From positions 2,852,001 through 2,916,000 of the forward strand of contig AP025576.1 of the NCBI GenBank assembly GCA_022845955.1: a DNA stretch of 64,000 nt, in the 5' to 3' direction. The stretch's first letter is position 1. Each line of letters opens with the position of its first letter. Both the position numbers and the translations under genes were made by a program. Positions 9,485-19,418 of the stretch are shown piece by piece. Origin of the DNA: Lachnospiraceae bacterium. GTDB taxonomy: Bacteria; Bacillota; Clostridia; Lachnospirales; Lachnospiraceae. The notes beneath the pieces are model-generated. The model did not search any database and had not been told where the DNA came from. It saw only the letters and a list, made by a program, of their open reading frames with translations.

Positions 9485-9763
9485 ATGGCTATGAACAGGA
9501 TTGAACGTATCGACAAGGAGATTGCAAAGACCCGCGAGAAAATCACCGAGTACCAGAACAGGCTGCGGGGGCTTGAAGCGCAGAAAACCGAAGCGGAAAA
9601 CCTGCAAATCGTACAGCTTGTGCGCTCCATGCGGCTTTCCCCGCATGAGCTTTCCGCTATGCTTTCCGGCGGCGGTATTCCGGGCATGGAAGCCGCGCCG
9701 GGCTACCCCGCAGAACCCGCAGACCACGACACCGAAGAAATGGAGGACACCGAGAATGAATAA
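9485..9763 (+). CDS. DUF4315-family ICE protein
   Basis: 92-residue protein, mostly one coiled coil (residues about 5-45, [20 protein letters not shown]), with an acidic tail. DUF4315 proteins occur at this point in Tn1549-like transfer operons; their role is unknown, probably structural or as a partner of the neighbouring CHAP and DUF4366 proteins. AAAGGAG precedes the ATG. The end overlaps the next gene by eight bases. Confidence 0.78.
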   Translation: MAMNRIERIDKEIAKTREKITEYQNRLRGLEAQKTEAENLQIVQLVRSMRLSPHELSAMLSGGGIPGMEAAPGYPAEPADHDTEEMEDTENE

Positions 9764-10475
9764 GAAAATCCTTAGAACCTTGACCGCACTCTGCGCCGCC
9801 CTCATGCTGACGGGCGGCTTTTCCGTCACCGCCTTTGCACAGACCCCGGAGGGACAGGACGCGACCGACGACAGCGGCGTTGTCTATGAGGAACCCGAAA
9901 AGGAAGAACCCCTTACCCCGGACGGGAACGCGACCCTTGTAGACGATTTCGGCGGCAACAAGCAGCTTATCACAGTGACGACCAAAAACGGCAATTACTT
10001 TTATATCCTTATCGACCGGGACGACGAGGGCGAGAACACCGTACATTTCCTTAATCAAGTGGACGAAGCCGACCTTATGGCACTCATGGAGGACGGAAGC
10101 ACCGAGGCAGCCCCGCCCGCCGTTTGCAGTTGTACCGAGAAATGCGAAGCCGGGAAAGTGAATGTGAGCTGCCCCGTCTGCAAGGACAACATGACCGCTT
10201 GCAGCGGCAAGGAAGCGGAGCCGGAAACCGAGGAACCGCCGGAGCAGCCCAAAGAGAAAGGCAATGCGGGCGGGCTTGTGCTTTTCCTTGTCGTGGCACT
10301 TCTTGGCGGCGGGGGCGCACTCTACTACTTTAAGTTTATGAAGCCGAAGCAGAGCGTCAAGGGCGATACCGACCTTGAAGATTTCGACTTTGACGACTAC
10401 GGCGAGGACGAGCCGGACGACGGGGAGGGCTTGGACGTTCCCGAAGATGAAGAAGCGGAGGACGGGGACGCATGA
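9756..10475 (+). CDS. DUF4366-family secreted/membrane ICE protein
   Basis: 239 residues. A signal peptide ([20 protein letters not shown]) is followed by a domain with a central YFYILIDRD strand, a Cys-rich stretch ([19 protein letters not shown]), a membrane span near residues 172-192 and a very acidic cytoplasmic tail. This is the layout of DUF4366 proteins in clostridial ICEs, likely a surface component of the mating channel. The start overlaps the DUF4315 gene and the end overlaps the next small gene by four bases. Confidence 0.8.
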   Translation: MNKKILRTLTALCAALMLTGGFSVTAFAQTPEGQDATDDSGVVYEEPEKEEPLTPDGNATLVDDFGGNKQLITVTTKNGNYFYILIDRDDEGENTVHFLNQVDEADLMALMEDGSTEAAPPAVCSCTEKCEAGKVNVSCPVCKDNMTACSGKEAEPETEEPPEQPKEKGNAGGLVLFLVVALLGGGGALYYFKFMKPKQSVKGDTDLEDFDFDDYGEDEPDDGEGLDVPEDEEAEDGDA

Positions 10476-10660
10476 CGCTTTTCACCGAAAACCCGTTAGA
10501 AAAAATGATGGTACAAAGACCCACCGGGCGGCGTGACAATGCGCCGCCCGTTCCAAAATCCCCGGCGTGTATGCGCTGCCCTTATAAGGCGCAATCCCCC
10601 TGTATCGGCTATTGTCTGAAACAGGCACAGGAGAAGAAGCATACCGCGCCGGAAGGCTGA
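10472..10660 (+). CDS. Small cysteine-containing ICE protein
   Basis: 62 residues with four cysteines (CMRCPYK...CIGYC) that could bind a metal. The start overlaps the DUF4366 stop (ATGA), showing operon coupling, and topB follows 16 bases later. Small cysteine proteins are common at this position in Tn1549-like operons. I know no function for them. Confidence 0.65.
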   Translation: MTLFTENPLEKMMVQRPTGRRDNAPPVPKSPACMRCPYKAQSPCIGYCLKQAQEKKHTAPEG

Positions 10661-10676
10661 AAGGAGGATTTTTTTC

Positions 10677-12767
10677 ATGGCACTTAGACTTGTGATTGCA
10701 GAAAAGCCGAGCGTGGCGCAGACTATCGCCGCCGCGCTTGGCGTTAAGGGAAAACAGGACGGATATATCGAGGGCGGCGGCTACCTCATTTCATGGTGCG
10801 TCGGGCATTTGGTACAGCTTGCGGAAGCTGCCGCCTACGGGGAGCAGTACAGGAAATGGCAGCTTGACAGCCTACCCATTCTGCCGGAGGAATGGCAATA
10901 CGCCGTTGACCCGGACAAGGGAAAGCAGTTTGCGACCTTAAAGGAGCTTATGCACCGCGCCGACGTTTCGGAAGTGATAAATGCGTGTGACGCGGGGCGC
11001 GAGGGGGAGCTGATTTTCCGCTTTGTCTACGAAGTGGCGGGCTGCAAGAAGCCCATGCGCCGCTTGTGGATTTCCTCAATGGAGGACGGGGCAATCAAGG
11101 CGGGCTTTGCTTCCCTCAAAGACGGGCGGGAATATGACGCGCTCTTTGCGTCTGCCCTCTGCCGCGCAAAGGCTGACTGGCTTATCGGCATTAACGCCAC
11201 CCGGCTTTTCTCATGCCTGTATGGAAAGACCTTGAACGTGGGGCGCGTCCAGACCCCGACCCTTAAAATGCTCACTGACCGGGACGCGGCTATCTCCCAT
11301 TTCCAGAAAGAAAAATACTACCATGTGCGCTTATGTCTATCCGGCGCGGAAGCGGCAAGCGGGAGGATTTCAGACAAGGCAGAAGCCGACGCGCTGAAAG
11401 GGGCTTGCGAAGCGGGGAAAGCGGTATGTGTTTCCGTCACCAGAGAGAAAAAGAGCGCAGCCCCGCCGAAGCTCTTTGACCTTACCTCTTTGCAGCGGGA
11501 AGCAAACCGCATTTTCGGCTACACCGCGAAGCAGACCCTTGACCTTGCACAAGCCCTTTATGAAAAGCGGCTCTTGACTTATCCGAGGACGGACAGCAGC
11601 TACCTCACCGACGACATGGGCGGCACCGCAGCGGGCATTATCGCGCTGCTCTGCGAAAAGCTCCCCTTTATGGCGGGCGCAGACTTCACGCCGGATATTG
11701 CAAAGGTAACAGACAGTAAAAAAGTATCAGACCACCACGCAATCATTCCCACTATGGAGCTTGCAAAGGCTGACCCGGACGCGCTGCCGGAAAGTGAGAG
11801 AAATATCATCACCCTTGCGGGGGCGCGTCTGCTCTTTGCCACCGCCGAGCCGCATATCTTTGAAGCGGTTACGGCGGTTTTCTCATGCGCTGATACGGAG
11901 TTTACGGCGCGGGGAAAGACGGTTCTTTCTGACGGGTGGAAAGAGATTGAACGCAGATACCGGGCGACATTGAAACAGAAGCCCGACCCGGAGGACGGGG
12001 AAATCGAGGGCGTGACGCTGCCGGAGCTTTCCGAGGGACAGGGCTTTGAAAACCCCGCCGCAAAGGTAACGGAGCATACCACGACCCCGCCGAAGCCCCA
12101 CAGCGAAGCGTCGCTTCTCTCTGCTATGGAGCGAGCCGGGAACGGGGACACCGACCCGGACGCGGAACGCCGGGGGCTTGGCACCCCCGCCACCCGCGCC
12201 GCCGTCATTGAAAAACTGGTAAAGGGCAGCTTTGCGGAGCGCAAGGGCAAGCAGCTTATCCCCACGCAGAACGGAGCCGCCCTTATATCAGTGCTGCCGG
12301 ATATGCTGACTTCCCCGCAGCTTACCGCAGAATGGGAAAACAATCTGACGCAGATAGCAAAGGGAGCCGCAGACCCCGGCGAATTTCTGTCCGGCATTGA
12401 AGCTATGGCGCGGGAGCTTGTGCAGACACACGCCGCCGTACAGGAGGACAAAAAGAGCTTGTTCAGAGAGGAAAAGCCCTCTATCGGCAAATGCCCCCGG
12501 TGCGGTTCCCCCGTCCATGAGGGGAAGAAAAGCTACTATTGCAGCAACAGGGAATGTGCCTTTGTGATGTGGAAGAACGACCGTTTCTTTGAGGAACGCA
12601 AGACCGCTTTTTCCCCGAAGATTGCCGCCGCGCTCCTTAAATCCGGCAAGGCGAATGTGAAGAAGCTCTATTCCCCGAAAACAGGCAAGACCTACGACGG
12701 AACTGTCGTTTTGGCTGACACTGGCGGGAAATACGTCAACTACCGTATCGAAGTGCGGAAGAACTAA
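10677..12767 (+). CDS. topB: DNA topoisomerase III (type IA)
   Basis: 696 residues. The N-terminal TOPRIM domain (VIAEKPSVAQTIA; DAGREGELIFR near 104-114) is followed by the active-site region LLTYPRTDSSYL with the catalytic Tyr near residue 301. A C-terminal zinc-finger motif (CPRCGSP...YYCSNREC) lies near residue 605. ICE-borne type IA topoisomerases are thought to relax or unlink DNA during transfer and replication. AAAGGAGG precedes the ATG. All catalytic landmarks are present. Confidence 0.95.
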   Translation: MALRLVIAEKPSVAQTIAAALGVKGKQDGYIEGGGYLISWCVGHLVQLAEAAAYGEQYRKWQLDSLPILPEEWQYAVDPDKGKQFATLKELMHRADVSEVINACDAGREGELIFRFVYEVAGCKKPMRRLWISSMEDGAIKAGFASLKDGREYDALFASALCRAKADWLIGINATRLFSCLYGKTLNVGRVQTPTLKMLTDRDAAISHFQKEKYYHVRLCLSGAEAASGRISDKAEADALKGACEAGKAVCVSVTREKKSAAPPKLFDLTSLQREANRIFGYTAKQTLDLAQALYEKRLLTYPRTDSSYLTDDMGGTAAGIIALLCEKLPFMAGADFTPDIAKVTDSKKVSDHHAIIPTMELAKADPDALPESERNIITLAGARLLFATAEPHIFEAVTAVFSCADTEFTARGKTVLSDGWKEIERRYRATLKQKPDPEDGEIEGVTLPELSEGQGFENPAAKVTEHTTTPPKPHSEASLLSAMERAGNGDTDPDAERRGLGTPATRAAVIEKLVKGSFAERKGKQLIPTQNGAALISVLPDMLTSPQLTAEWENNLTQIAKGAADPGEFLSGIEAMARELVQTHAAVQEDKKSLFREEKPSIGKCPRCGSPVHEGKKSYYCSNRECAFVMWKNDRFFEERKTAFSPKIAAALLKSGKANVKKLYSPKTGKTYDGTVVLADTGGKYVNYRIEVRKN

Positions 12768-12775
12768 AAACTGGA

Positions 12776-12876
12776 ATAGCAAGCATAGGAAGCGGGTACC
12801 CACTTCCGTAAATCCCCGTTGCGACGCTGCCGCGCCGGACGGGGATTTTGCTTGTTGGGAAGTTTCCCAAACCCTC
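12776..12876 (+). repeat. oriT-like sequence, copy A (inverted relative to copy B)
   Basis: Bases 12776-12810 are an exact reverse complement of 19801-19835 (35 bases), and 12848-12876 match the reverse complement of 19735-19763 with one mismatch. Between these, each copy has its own GC-rich hairpin of similar length. The first block holds a 20-base near-palindrome centred on GGTACC (about 12789-12808), as at relaxase sites. Copy B lies just before mobC, so copy A is a second, oppositely oriented oriT-like site between topB and the ArdC gene. Confidence 0.7.
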
Positions 12877-13006
12877 TTTTGCGGAGGGCTTCACCCTCAA
12901 ATAATTTTCAAAAATCTTTGGCAGAAATGCGGGCGTACCCGTAGTAGACCATGCAGCCAAAAAATGCAGCTTATGACGCTGCCGCAGAGAAAGGAGGTTT
13001 TTCACT

Positions 13007-16000
13007 ATGGCAAGTTTACGGGACACCGTAAAGGACTATCAAGACGAGCTTAGGGACGGTATCGCATGGGTGGCGTTCTGGAAACAGGGGCGTTCATGGA
13101 ACGCGGAATATTTTCATCTTGATATGGACGATACGCTCTACCCGGAGGACAGGAGCCGGTTAGAGGAAATCAAAAGCACCGACCCCGCCGCCGTTATCTT
13201 AAACGGCTACTACTGCGGGCATTTAGGCGGGGACATGAGCCTTGACGAGCTGACCGCCGGAGTGCGCTACCACTACGAAAACAGCATGAACGACATTGAC
13301 GCTTTTATCGGGGCGCATGACGACAGGCTTCCCCCGGAGGTTATCGAGGAAGCGAGGGCAGCCGCCCATGAAGCGGGGCTTCCCTTTTCCGAAAAGCCCT
13401 ACCGGGACGGGGCGGATTTTAACCCCTATGTATTTGACGGGAGCATGAGCATTGAAGATTTTGAGCTTATGCACCGCATGATTGAAAAAGAAAGGAGCGA
13501 ACAAATGGCAGAACCGATTTTAAGCGGCTATCTTTCCAATCTTGGAAAGTACACCGAGGGCAGACCCGCGGGCGAATGGGTGACGTTCCCCACGACTGCC
13601 GAACATCTGAAAGAAGTCTTTGACCGTATCGGGATTGACTTCAAGCACTATGAGGAATGGCATTTCACAGAATTTCAATCCACTATCCCCGGCTTGACGG
13701 AACATTTAAGCGAGTATTCCCACCCCGACGAGCTGAACTATTTAGGGAAGCTCTTGGAAATGCAGTTTGACGACGACAGGGAAAAATTCATTGCAGCCAT
13801 TGAATACGGCGACCATGCCGACAGCTTACAGGACATTATCAACCTTGCACAAAACCTTGACTGCTACTGGATTTATCCGTCCGTCCACAATGAAGAAGAA
13901 TACGGGCATTATCTGGTTGATGAACTGGAAGAACCGGAGCTATCCGACGAAGTGAAACGGTATTTCATGTATGAGGAATACGGGCGCGACGCTTCCATTA
14001 ACGACGACGGTATGTTTACCGAAAAGGGCTATATCTACAACAACCGCAACACCTTTACAGAATGGTACGACGGGCGCGACGTTCCACAGGAATACAGGGT
14101 AACGCCGCAGCCCCCGCAGCCGGAAAGACCCGACCCGTCAAAGGTAGAAATGGACGCAGCCGCGCCGGGGCAGAGAATGACACCGACCGCAGAGCAGCCA
14201 CAGGAGCCGCGTCCGGTTATCCCTATCGTGCTGACGAGCGAGAAGCCCGCCGAAAAGCTCAAAGAGATTACCGACCGTCTGGAACAGGGCATTGCGGAAC
14301 TCTTTGACAGCGAGCGTTACCGGGAATATCTGAAAGTCATGTCAAAATTCCATAATTACAGCTTCAACAATACGCTGCTTATCGCCATGCAGAAGCCGGA
14401 CGCTTCCCTTGTGGCGGGCTTTTCCGCTTGGAAGAATAATTTCGGGCGTAACGTGATGAAAGGGCAAAAGGGAATTAAAATCATTGCCCCGTCGCCGTTC
14501 AAAATCAGACAGGAAGTGGAGAAGATAGACCCACACACGCAGAAGCCCATAATCGGCAAGGACGGGAAGCCCGTCACCGAGGAAAAGGAAGTCAAGATAC
14601 CCGCCTACAAGGTGGTATCTGTCTTTGACGTTTCCCAGACCGAGGGAAAGGAGCTGCCGGACATTGCGGTGGACGAGCTGACGGGCGACGTTGACCGCTA
14701 CAAGGATTTTTTCGCAGCCCTTGAAAAGACTTCTCCCGTTCCTATCGCCTTTGAGAATATCGGGGGCGGCTCTCATGGCTACTACCACTTGGAGGACAAG
14801 CGCATTGCTATCAACGAGGGCATGAGCGAATTGCAGACCTTAAAGACCGCCATTCACGAAATCGCCCATGCGAAGCTGCACGACATTGACCTCAACGCAC
14901 CAAAGGACGAGCAGCCCCGCGTTGACCGCCGCACCCGCGAAGTCGAAGCGGAAAGCGTCGCCTATACCGTCTGCCAACATTACGGGCTTGACACGTCGGA
15001 CTACTCTTTCGGCTATGTCGCCGGGTGGAGCAGCGGGCGGGAGCTTTCCGAGCTGAAAAGTTCCCTTGAAACAATCCGCAGCGCAGCCGCCGAGATTATC
15101 AATTCCATAGACGAGAACTTAGCGGAGCTGCAAAAGGCACAGGACAAGGAGCAGACCGCCGGACAGGAGCAGACCACCAGAGAGGGACAGGAAGCCGCAC
15201 CGCAGCCGGAAGCCCCGGCAAAGGCAGATACAGCCGGGAAAGAGCAGCCGGAAGCAGCCGCACCGGGAAAATCCGGCGCACAGGAAAAGGCGGGCGCAGC
15301 CCCGAAAGAAGCCTTTACCCCGGAAACGATTTACAGAGTGCGCCGGAACCCTTACAGCGACAGCCGGGAAAACAGCCACCTCTTGCAAGCCTATGTGACA
15401 CAGGAGAACGGGCGGGCGAAAATGGGCGACGTGCTTTATACGGGAACGCCGGAGAAATGCCGCGAGCTTATGGGGCAGCTCAAAGGCGGCGAGCTGACCG
15501 AGGGCGACGTAAAGCAGCTTTACGCAAAGGCACAGGAAACGGCGCAGACCGCCGGACAGGACAAGGACACCTTTTCCATTTACCAGATAAAGGGCGGGGA
15601 CGAAACAAGGGACTTCCGCTTTGAGCCTTACGACCGCCTGCAGGCGGCGGGGAATGTGGTTGACAGGGCGAACTATGAGCTTGTCTATACCGCGCCCCTT
15701 GCGCCGGAAACTTCCCTTGAAGATATTTACACCCGTTTCAATATCGACCACCCCAAAGACTTTAAGGGACACAGCCTTTCCGTTTCGGACGTGGTAGTGC
15801 TTCATCAGAACGGACAGGACGCGGCGCATTTCGTTGACAGCGTAGGCTTCCGGCAAGTGCCGGAGTTTTTACAGGAGCAGAAGCAGCTTACCCCGGACGA
15901 CTTGGAAACGGGCGAAACTATCAAGACACCGAGGGGGACTTTCCATGTAACCGCCATGAGCCGGGAGCAGATAGAAACCGCCGGATATGGCTTTCACCAC

Positions 16001-16363
16001 CAGTCGGACGACGGAAAGTATCTGATTATGGGGAACGGGACGCGGGCGTTTGCCGTTGCCGCAGAGCAGCCGGAAAAGGAAAACCCGTTGAAGTACGTCG
16101 AGGACACCGTAGAGCAGAACGACAACAGCTTTGACGGTATCATCAACAACACCCCTACCGTTGACGAACTGGAAGCAAAGGTTAAGGCGGGAGAAACAAT
16201 TTCCCTTGTTGACCTGGCTAACGCGGTCAAAGCCGACAGGGAGCGCGGCAAGGAAGCGAAGCCGGAAAAGAAGCCCTCTATCCGGGCGCAGCTTAGGGCT
16301 GACAAGGAAAAGGCGCAGAAGAAAAACGCAAAGCAGAAATCACAGGATTTGGAAAGGAGCTGA
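13007..16363 (+). CDS. Fused antirestriction protein: ArdA-like, ArdC-like/zincin, YodL, DUF4316
   Basis: 1118 residues. After an N-terminal domain of about 160 residues comes an ArdA-like region (LSNLGKYTEGRPAGEWVTFP...YSHPDELNYLGKLL, about 170-250). An ArdC-type ssDNA-binding region follows at about 410-600, then a zincin motif HEIAHAKLH near 615, a low-complexity linker, a YodL region (ETIYRVRRNPYSD onward, about 770-970) and a DUF4316-like tail. ArdA mimics DNA to block type I restriction; ArdC binds incoming single-stranded DNA. One polypeptide may thus protect the transferred strand. AAAGGAGG precedes the ATG. Confidence 0.85.
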   Translation: MASLRDTVKDYQDELRDGIAWVAFWKQGRSWNAEYFHLDMDDTLYPEDRSRLEEIKSTDPAAVILNGYYCGHLGGDMSLDELTAGVRYHYENSMNDIDAFIGAHDDRLPPEVIEEARAAAHEAGLPFSEKPYRDGADFNPYVFDGSMSIEDFELMHRMIEKERSEQMAEPILSGYLSNLGKYTEGRPAGEWVTFPTTAEHLKEVFDRIGIDFKHYEEWHFTEFQSTIPGLTEHLSEYSHPDELNYLGKLLEMQFDDDREKFIAAIEYGDHADSLQDIINLAQNLDCYWIYPSVHNEEEYGHYLVDELEEPELSDEVKRYFMYEEYGRDASINDDGMFTEKGYIYNNRNTFTEWYDGRDVPQEYRVTPQPPQPERPDPSKVEMDAAAPGQRMTPTAEQPQEPRPVIPIVLTSEKPAEKLKEITDRLEQGIAELFDSERYREYLKVMSKFHNYSFNNTLLIAMQKPDASLVAGFSAWKNNFGRNVMKGQKGIKIIAPSPFKIRQEVEKIDPHTQKPIIGKDGKPVTEEKEVKIPAYKVVSVFDVSQTEGKELPDIAVDELTGDVDRYKDFFAALEKTSPVPIAFENIGGGSHGYYHLEDKRIAINEGMSELQTLKTAIHEIAHAKLHDIDLNAPKDEQPRVDRRTREVEAESVAYTVCQHYGLDTSDYSFGYVAGWSSGRELSELKSSLETIRSAAAEIINSIDENLAELQKAQDKEQTAGQEQTTREGQEAAPQPEAPAKADTAGKEQPEAAAPGKSGAQEKAGAAPKEAFTPETIYRVRRNPYSDSRENSHLLQAYVTQENGRAKMGDVLYTGTPEKCRELMGQLKGGELTEGDVKQLYAKAQETAQTAGQDKDTFSIYQIKGGDETRDFRFEPYDRLQAAGNVVDRANYELVYTAPLAPETSLEDIYTRFNIDHPKDFKGHSLSVSDVVVLHQNGQDAAHFVDSVGFRQVPEFLQEQKQLTPDDLETGETIKTPRGTFHVTAMSREQIETAGYGFHHQSDDGKYLIMGNGTRAFAVAAEQPEKENPLKYVEDTVEQNDNSFDGIINNTPTVDELEAKVKAGETISLVDLANAVKADRERGKEAKPEKKPSIRAQLRADKEKAQKKNAKQKSQDLERS

Positions 16364-16366
16364 CCC

Positions 16367-17320
16367 ATGCCGGAACAGAGTAAATTTGAGGACGTGGATT
16401 TGTTCGCTTCCCTCAATGCGGTTATGAAGCAGAACACAGGCTTTTACCAGAGCGACTTGGAGATTGACAAGGAGATTATCGCAAAGGCGGCGGCAAGCCC
16501 CCGCAAGGAGGACAAGACCCTTTTGTGGTTCTGCCGCCCGTCCGGGACGCATTGCTTTAGGGAGCGCGACGTTTTCCTCAAAGACACCGCGCCCCACAAC
16601 ACATGGCGTTTCTACATGGAGCAGACGAGCGACCGCGTCCTTGCCTATGCAATCGAGCTGACGGGAACGGAGCGCGGGAAAATCAAGGGCAATCTGTACG
16701 AACTGGACTACGCTAAACACTATGAGCGCGTCAAGGAAAAGGAGCTGCCCGCCGATACGGTGAAGCTGATTTATGAGCATGGGGAACGGGAGATACCCGC
16801 CGGACAGTTTTTCAACGGCAATCCCGATTATGAGCTTGGGAAGTTTGAACGCTTTGAAGCCGTACCAAACGACCCGGACGCGCTGCAATCGCTCTTACAG
16901 GAAGAACGGCGCAGCCGGGAGCAGCTTCCACAGGGGGATTTCAAGGCGCATATCGCCGCATTGCGGGACGGGCTGATTGAAACGGAAGCGCGACGCATTG
17001 TGCGGGAAATGAAGCGGCACTATGAGCCGAACAGCCCCAACAAGACCCATTTCATGGTGGAGCTTTCCCCGGCGTTCATGCAGCTTGCAGCCACAAAGGA
17101 CACTGACCGCCTTTTCTCCATGCTGCCTTACAAGACCCTTTCCTTTTCCAAAATCGAGGGCAGACATGGGACGTATGCGCTGATTGGCAAGGGGGAGAAC
17201 CGGGACAGGGAGATAAGGAAGCCCCGCCCCTCTGTCCGGGCGCAGCTTAAAACAGACAAGGCAAAGACCGCCCCGAAAAAGGCGGCGGCGAAAACAAAAA
17301 ATCACGATTTGGAGGTGTGA
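16367..17320 (+). CDS. Conserved ICE protein of unknown function
   Basis: 317-residue soluble protein starting MPEQSKFEDVDLFASLNAVM and ending in a Lys/Ala-rich basic tail (RPSVRAQLKTDKAKTAPKKA) nearly the same as the tail of the preceding Ard fusion. That shared tail suggests a common targeting or DNA-contact role. The start is three bases after the upstream stop. I do not recognise a catalytic motif. Confidence 0.65.
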   Translation: MPEQSKFEDVDLFASLNAVMKQNTGFYQSDLEIDKEIIAKAAASPRKEDKTLLWFCRPSGTHCFRERDVFLKDTAPHNTWRFYMEQTSDRVLAYAIELTGTERGKIKGNLYELDYAKHYERVKEKELPADTVKLIYEHGEREIPAGQFFNGNPDYELGKFERFEAVPNDPDALQSLLQEERRSREQLPQGDFKAHIAALRDGLIETEARRIVREMKRHYEPNSPNKTHFMVELSPAFMQLAATKDTDRLFSMLPYKTLSFSKIEGRHGTYALIGKGENRDREIRKPRPSVRAQLKTDKAKTAPKKAAAKTKNHDLEV

Positions 17321-17322
17321 AC

Positions 17323-17529
17323 ATGACAAAACTGACCGTAGAGGAAACAAACCTTTTGAGCATTTACAAGACCGGGAGCCGACAGGGGCTTATCGTCGCC
17401 ATGAACGCCGCGCTGCCCTTTATGGACGGGGAAATGCGGGGCTTTGCCGCCCGTACCCTTGCCAAAGTGGAGCGCATGGGCGAAGCGGAGTTTGCGGAGC
17501 TTCCCATTTACGCCGCTGATGAAGCATGA
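17323..17529 (+). CDS. Transposon-transfer assisting protein (TTRAP-like)
   Basis: 68 residues, LTVEETNLLSIYKTGSRQGL then a second helical part with FAARTLAKVERM. This matches the small TTRAP family found next to ArdC-type genes in Tn1549-like ICEs; its mechanism is not known. The ATG at 17323 has GGAGGTG six bases upstream, better than the GTG at 17317. It overlaps the next gene by four bases. Confidence 0.65.
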   Translation: MTKLTVEETNLLSIYKTGSRQGLIVAMNAALPFMDGEMRGFAARTLAKVERMGEAEFAELPIYAADEA

Positions 17530-17891
17530 GCGAGATTAAGCGGCTGACGCCGCCCCAGAGCCGGAAAGTAAATGCGCTTGTGCGCCGGACGTGCTGCAAC
17601 TGCGATAACGGGAACTGTATCTTACTGGACGACGGGGACGAGTGCGTATGTCCGCAGCTTATTTCCTATTCGCTTCTCTGCAAGTGGTTCCGGGTTGCGG
17701 TGCTTCCCGCCGACAAGTTGCTCTATGCGGAGCTTTACCAGACCGGGGACAGGAAGAAGTGTACCGAGTGCGGCGCGTTCTTTGCGTCAAGCTCCAACAG
17801 CGTCAAATACTGCCCCGACTGCCGGAAGCGTATCACCCGCAGACAAGCCGCCGAGCGCATGAGGAAAAGACGCGCCCCTGTTACGCAGTAG
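17526..17891 (+). CDS. Cysteine-rich VLP-domain protein
   Basis: 121 residues starting MSEIKRLTPPQSRKVNALVR. It has ten cysteines, including CCNCDNGNC and a C-terminal zinc-ribbon-like pair (KCTECGAFF...KYCPDCRKR), ending in a basic helix. This is the cysteine-rich VLP family of ICE accessory proteins, probably zinc- and nucleic-acid-binding. It is the last gene before the convergent relaxase. Confidence 0.78.
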   Translation: MSEIKRLTPPQSRKVNALVRRTCCNCDNGNCILLDDGDECVCPQLISYSLLCKWFRVAVLPADKLLYAELYQTGDRKKCTECGAFFASSSNSVKYCPDCRKRITRRQAAERMRKRRAPVTQ

Positions 17892-18018
17892 GCGCGGAAA
17901 ATCCCTTGATTTACAGGGCTTTCCGGGCGTGAAAATCAGATAGGCGGTACTTTATACCTTTACCCCCGAAAATGGCGTTCTACTGCGTAACATTCACAAA
18001 AAAAGCACCCATAAAAAG

Positions 18019-18068
18019 ACAGGGCGCGGAAGTCATATACTGGCTTTCCGCGCCCTGTTCTTTTTTTG
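18019..18068. terminator. Bidirectional terminator between VLP gene and relaxase
   Basis: A 13-base perfect stem (18019-18031 with 18046-18058, GC-rich) is followed by a T-run at 18059-18067 on the plus strand and preceded by an A-run at 18013-18017, so it can stop transcription from both convergent operons. A weaker hairpin lies upstream at about 17893-17925. Confidence 0.8.
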
Positions 18069-18071
18069 CCC

Positions 18072-19418
18072 TTATCCGCGCTCTGTTCCCTTTTCCCGTT
18101 CCGGCTGCCTGTCTGCCTGTAAAATGCTGTCAATGTTCTGCTTGATTATATCGTATTCCCGGACTTTCTTTTTCAGCTTCCCATAGTCGGCGTAAAGGGC
18201 TTCTTTCTGCGCTTGGAGGGCTTCATATTCCGATTGCAGCGCGGCGAGGTTCGGGAGCTTCGCAATGCCCGACGCTTTCAGCGACCTTGCGGCGGCTTCA
18301 TGTAGGATAATCGCCTGTTCCTGTCCGGCGCGGTACTTCTCCCTGTTCCTTGCCTTGCGGTATGCGTCATAGACGGGCTTTGTCTTTTGGTAGGTGGAAA
18401 CATTCTTGATAAGCACCGCCATGTCCGCAAGCCGCTTTTCCGCGTTCTTCAATGCGTCTGCCGCCTGTCCGCTTTCCGCTGCCATTTCCTCAATCCGGCT
18501 GACTAAATCCGCGTACTGTTCAATCTTGTGTTCCGTCAAGAAATTCATGGTCTTTGCCGCCTGTTTCAGATTGTGGATTTTCGCCCATTGTTCGTAGCCC
18601 TTACTCTGCGCCGCCTTGATACTGTTCTCAATGTCGATAAGCAGCGAAACGCCGCGCTGCTCTCCGGGGGCTTTCGCCGCCTTTGCCCGTCTGCCCGCTA
18701 TCCGTTCCCTTATGGCTTCCTCTGTATAGTCTGCGCCGAGGGTTTTTAGGCGGGTGAAGCGTTCCTGTCCGGGGGCGCGGCATGATACATATTTCCCCGG
18801 CTTTATCTCATAGCCCGCCGCCTGTAACCGCTGCAACAATTCCTCAAAACTGGAAACTTGGGGGATAAGCGCGTCAACGGCAATCTTTAGCTTGCCTTTC
18901 CAACTTGTACCCGTCTTTTCCGCTTGATATTCCGCATAGCTCTTTCCCTTGCTTCCCTTGCCGGGGACGACGACGGACAAGCCATTCTCCCGGCACAGCT
19001 TGTCGCTCATGTTCCGTATGCCGTAATAGCTCCTTTTGTTGGAATTGTACTTGTGGTGGTCTACAAAATTCACCGCGCAGAAAATAATGTGGTTATGGAT
19101 ATGCCCCTTATCAATGTGCGTCGTCACAACATATTCATGCTGCCCCTTTGTCACCGCGTCGGCAAGCTGTTTTCCGATTTCATGGGCTTTCTCATAGTCT
19201 ACCTCTCCCGGCGCAAAGGACTGTATCAAGTGAAAGGCTAAATTGTTGCCCTTATCCAGTGCTTGCGAGAGGGTATAGCCGAACTCAATATCTGCCGTTT
19301 CATAGGAGCAGCCGAAAGAGGATATGAGCATTTTCCCGTCCGTTTTGTCCGGGTTTTCGATATAGTCAAGGGCTTTGCTTAGGGTGCTTTTAACAGGCTT
19401 AATCTTTGTAACCGCCAT
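18072..19418 (-). CDS. Relaxase/mobilisation nuclease
   Basis: 448 residues. The N-terminal relaxase domain has YIENPDKTDG and the metal-binding three-His motif HIDKGHIHNHIIFCAVN near residues 106-122. The C-terminal half is helical and charged. This is the MOBP-type relaxase of Tn1549-like ICEs, which nicks oriT and leads the strand into the recipient. The start lies inside the end of mobC (40-base overlap), so the two are coupled. Confidence 0.9.
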   Translation of the reverse strand: MAVTKIKPVKSTLSKALDYIENPDKTDGKMLISSFGCSYETADIEFGYTLSQALDKGNNLAFHLIQSFAPGEVDYEKAHEIGKQLADAVTKGQHEYVVTTHIDKGHIHNHIIFCAVNFVDHHKYNSNKRSYYGIRNMSDKLCRENGLSVVVPGKGSKGKSYAEYQAEKTGTSWKGKLKIAVDALIPQVSSFEELLQRLQAAGYEIKPGKYVSCRAPGQERFTRLKTLGADYTEEAIRERIAGRRAKAAKAPGEQRGVSLLIDIENSIKAAQSKGYEQWAKIHNLKQAAKTMNFLTEHKIEQYADLVSRIEEMAAESGQAADALKNAEKRLADMAVLIKNVSTYQKTKPVYDAYRKARNREKYRAGQEQAIILHEAAARSLKASGIAKLPNLAALQSEYEALQAQKEALYADYGKLKKKVREYDIIKQNIDSILQADRQPEREKGTERG

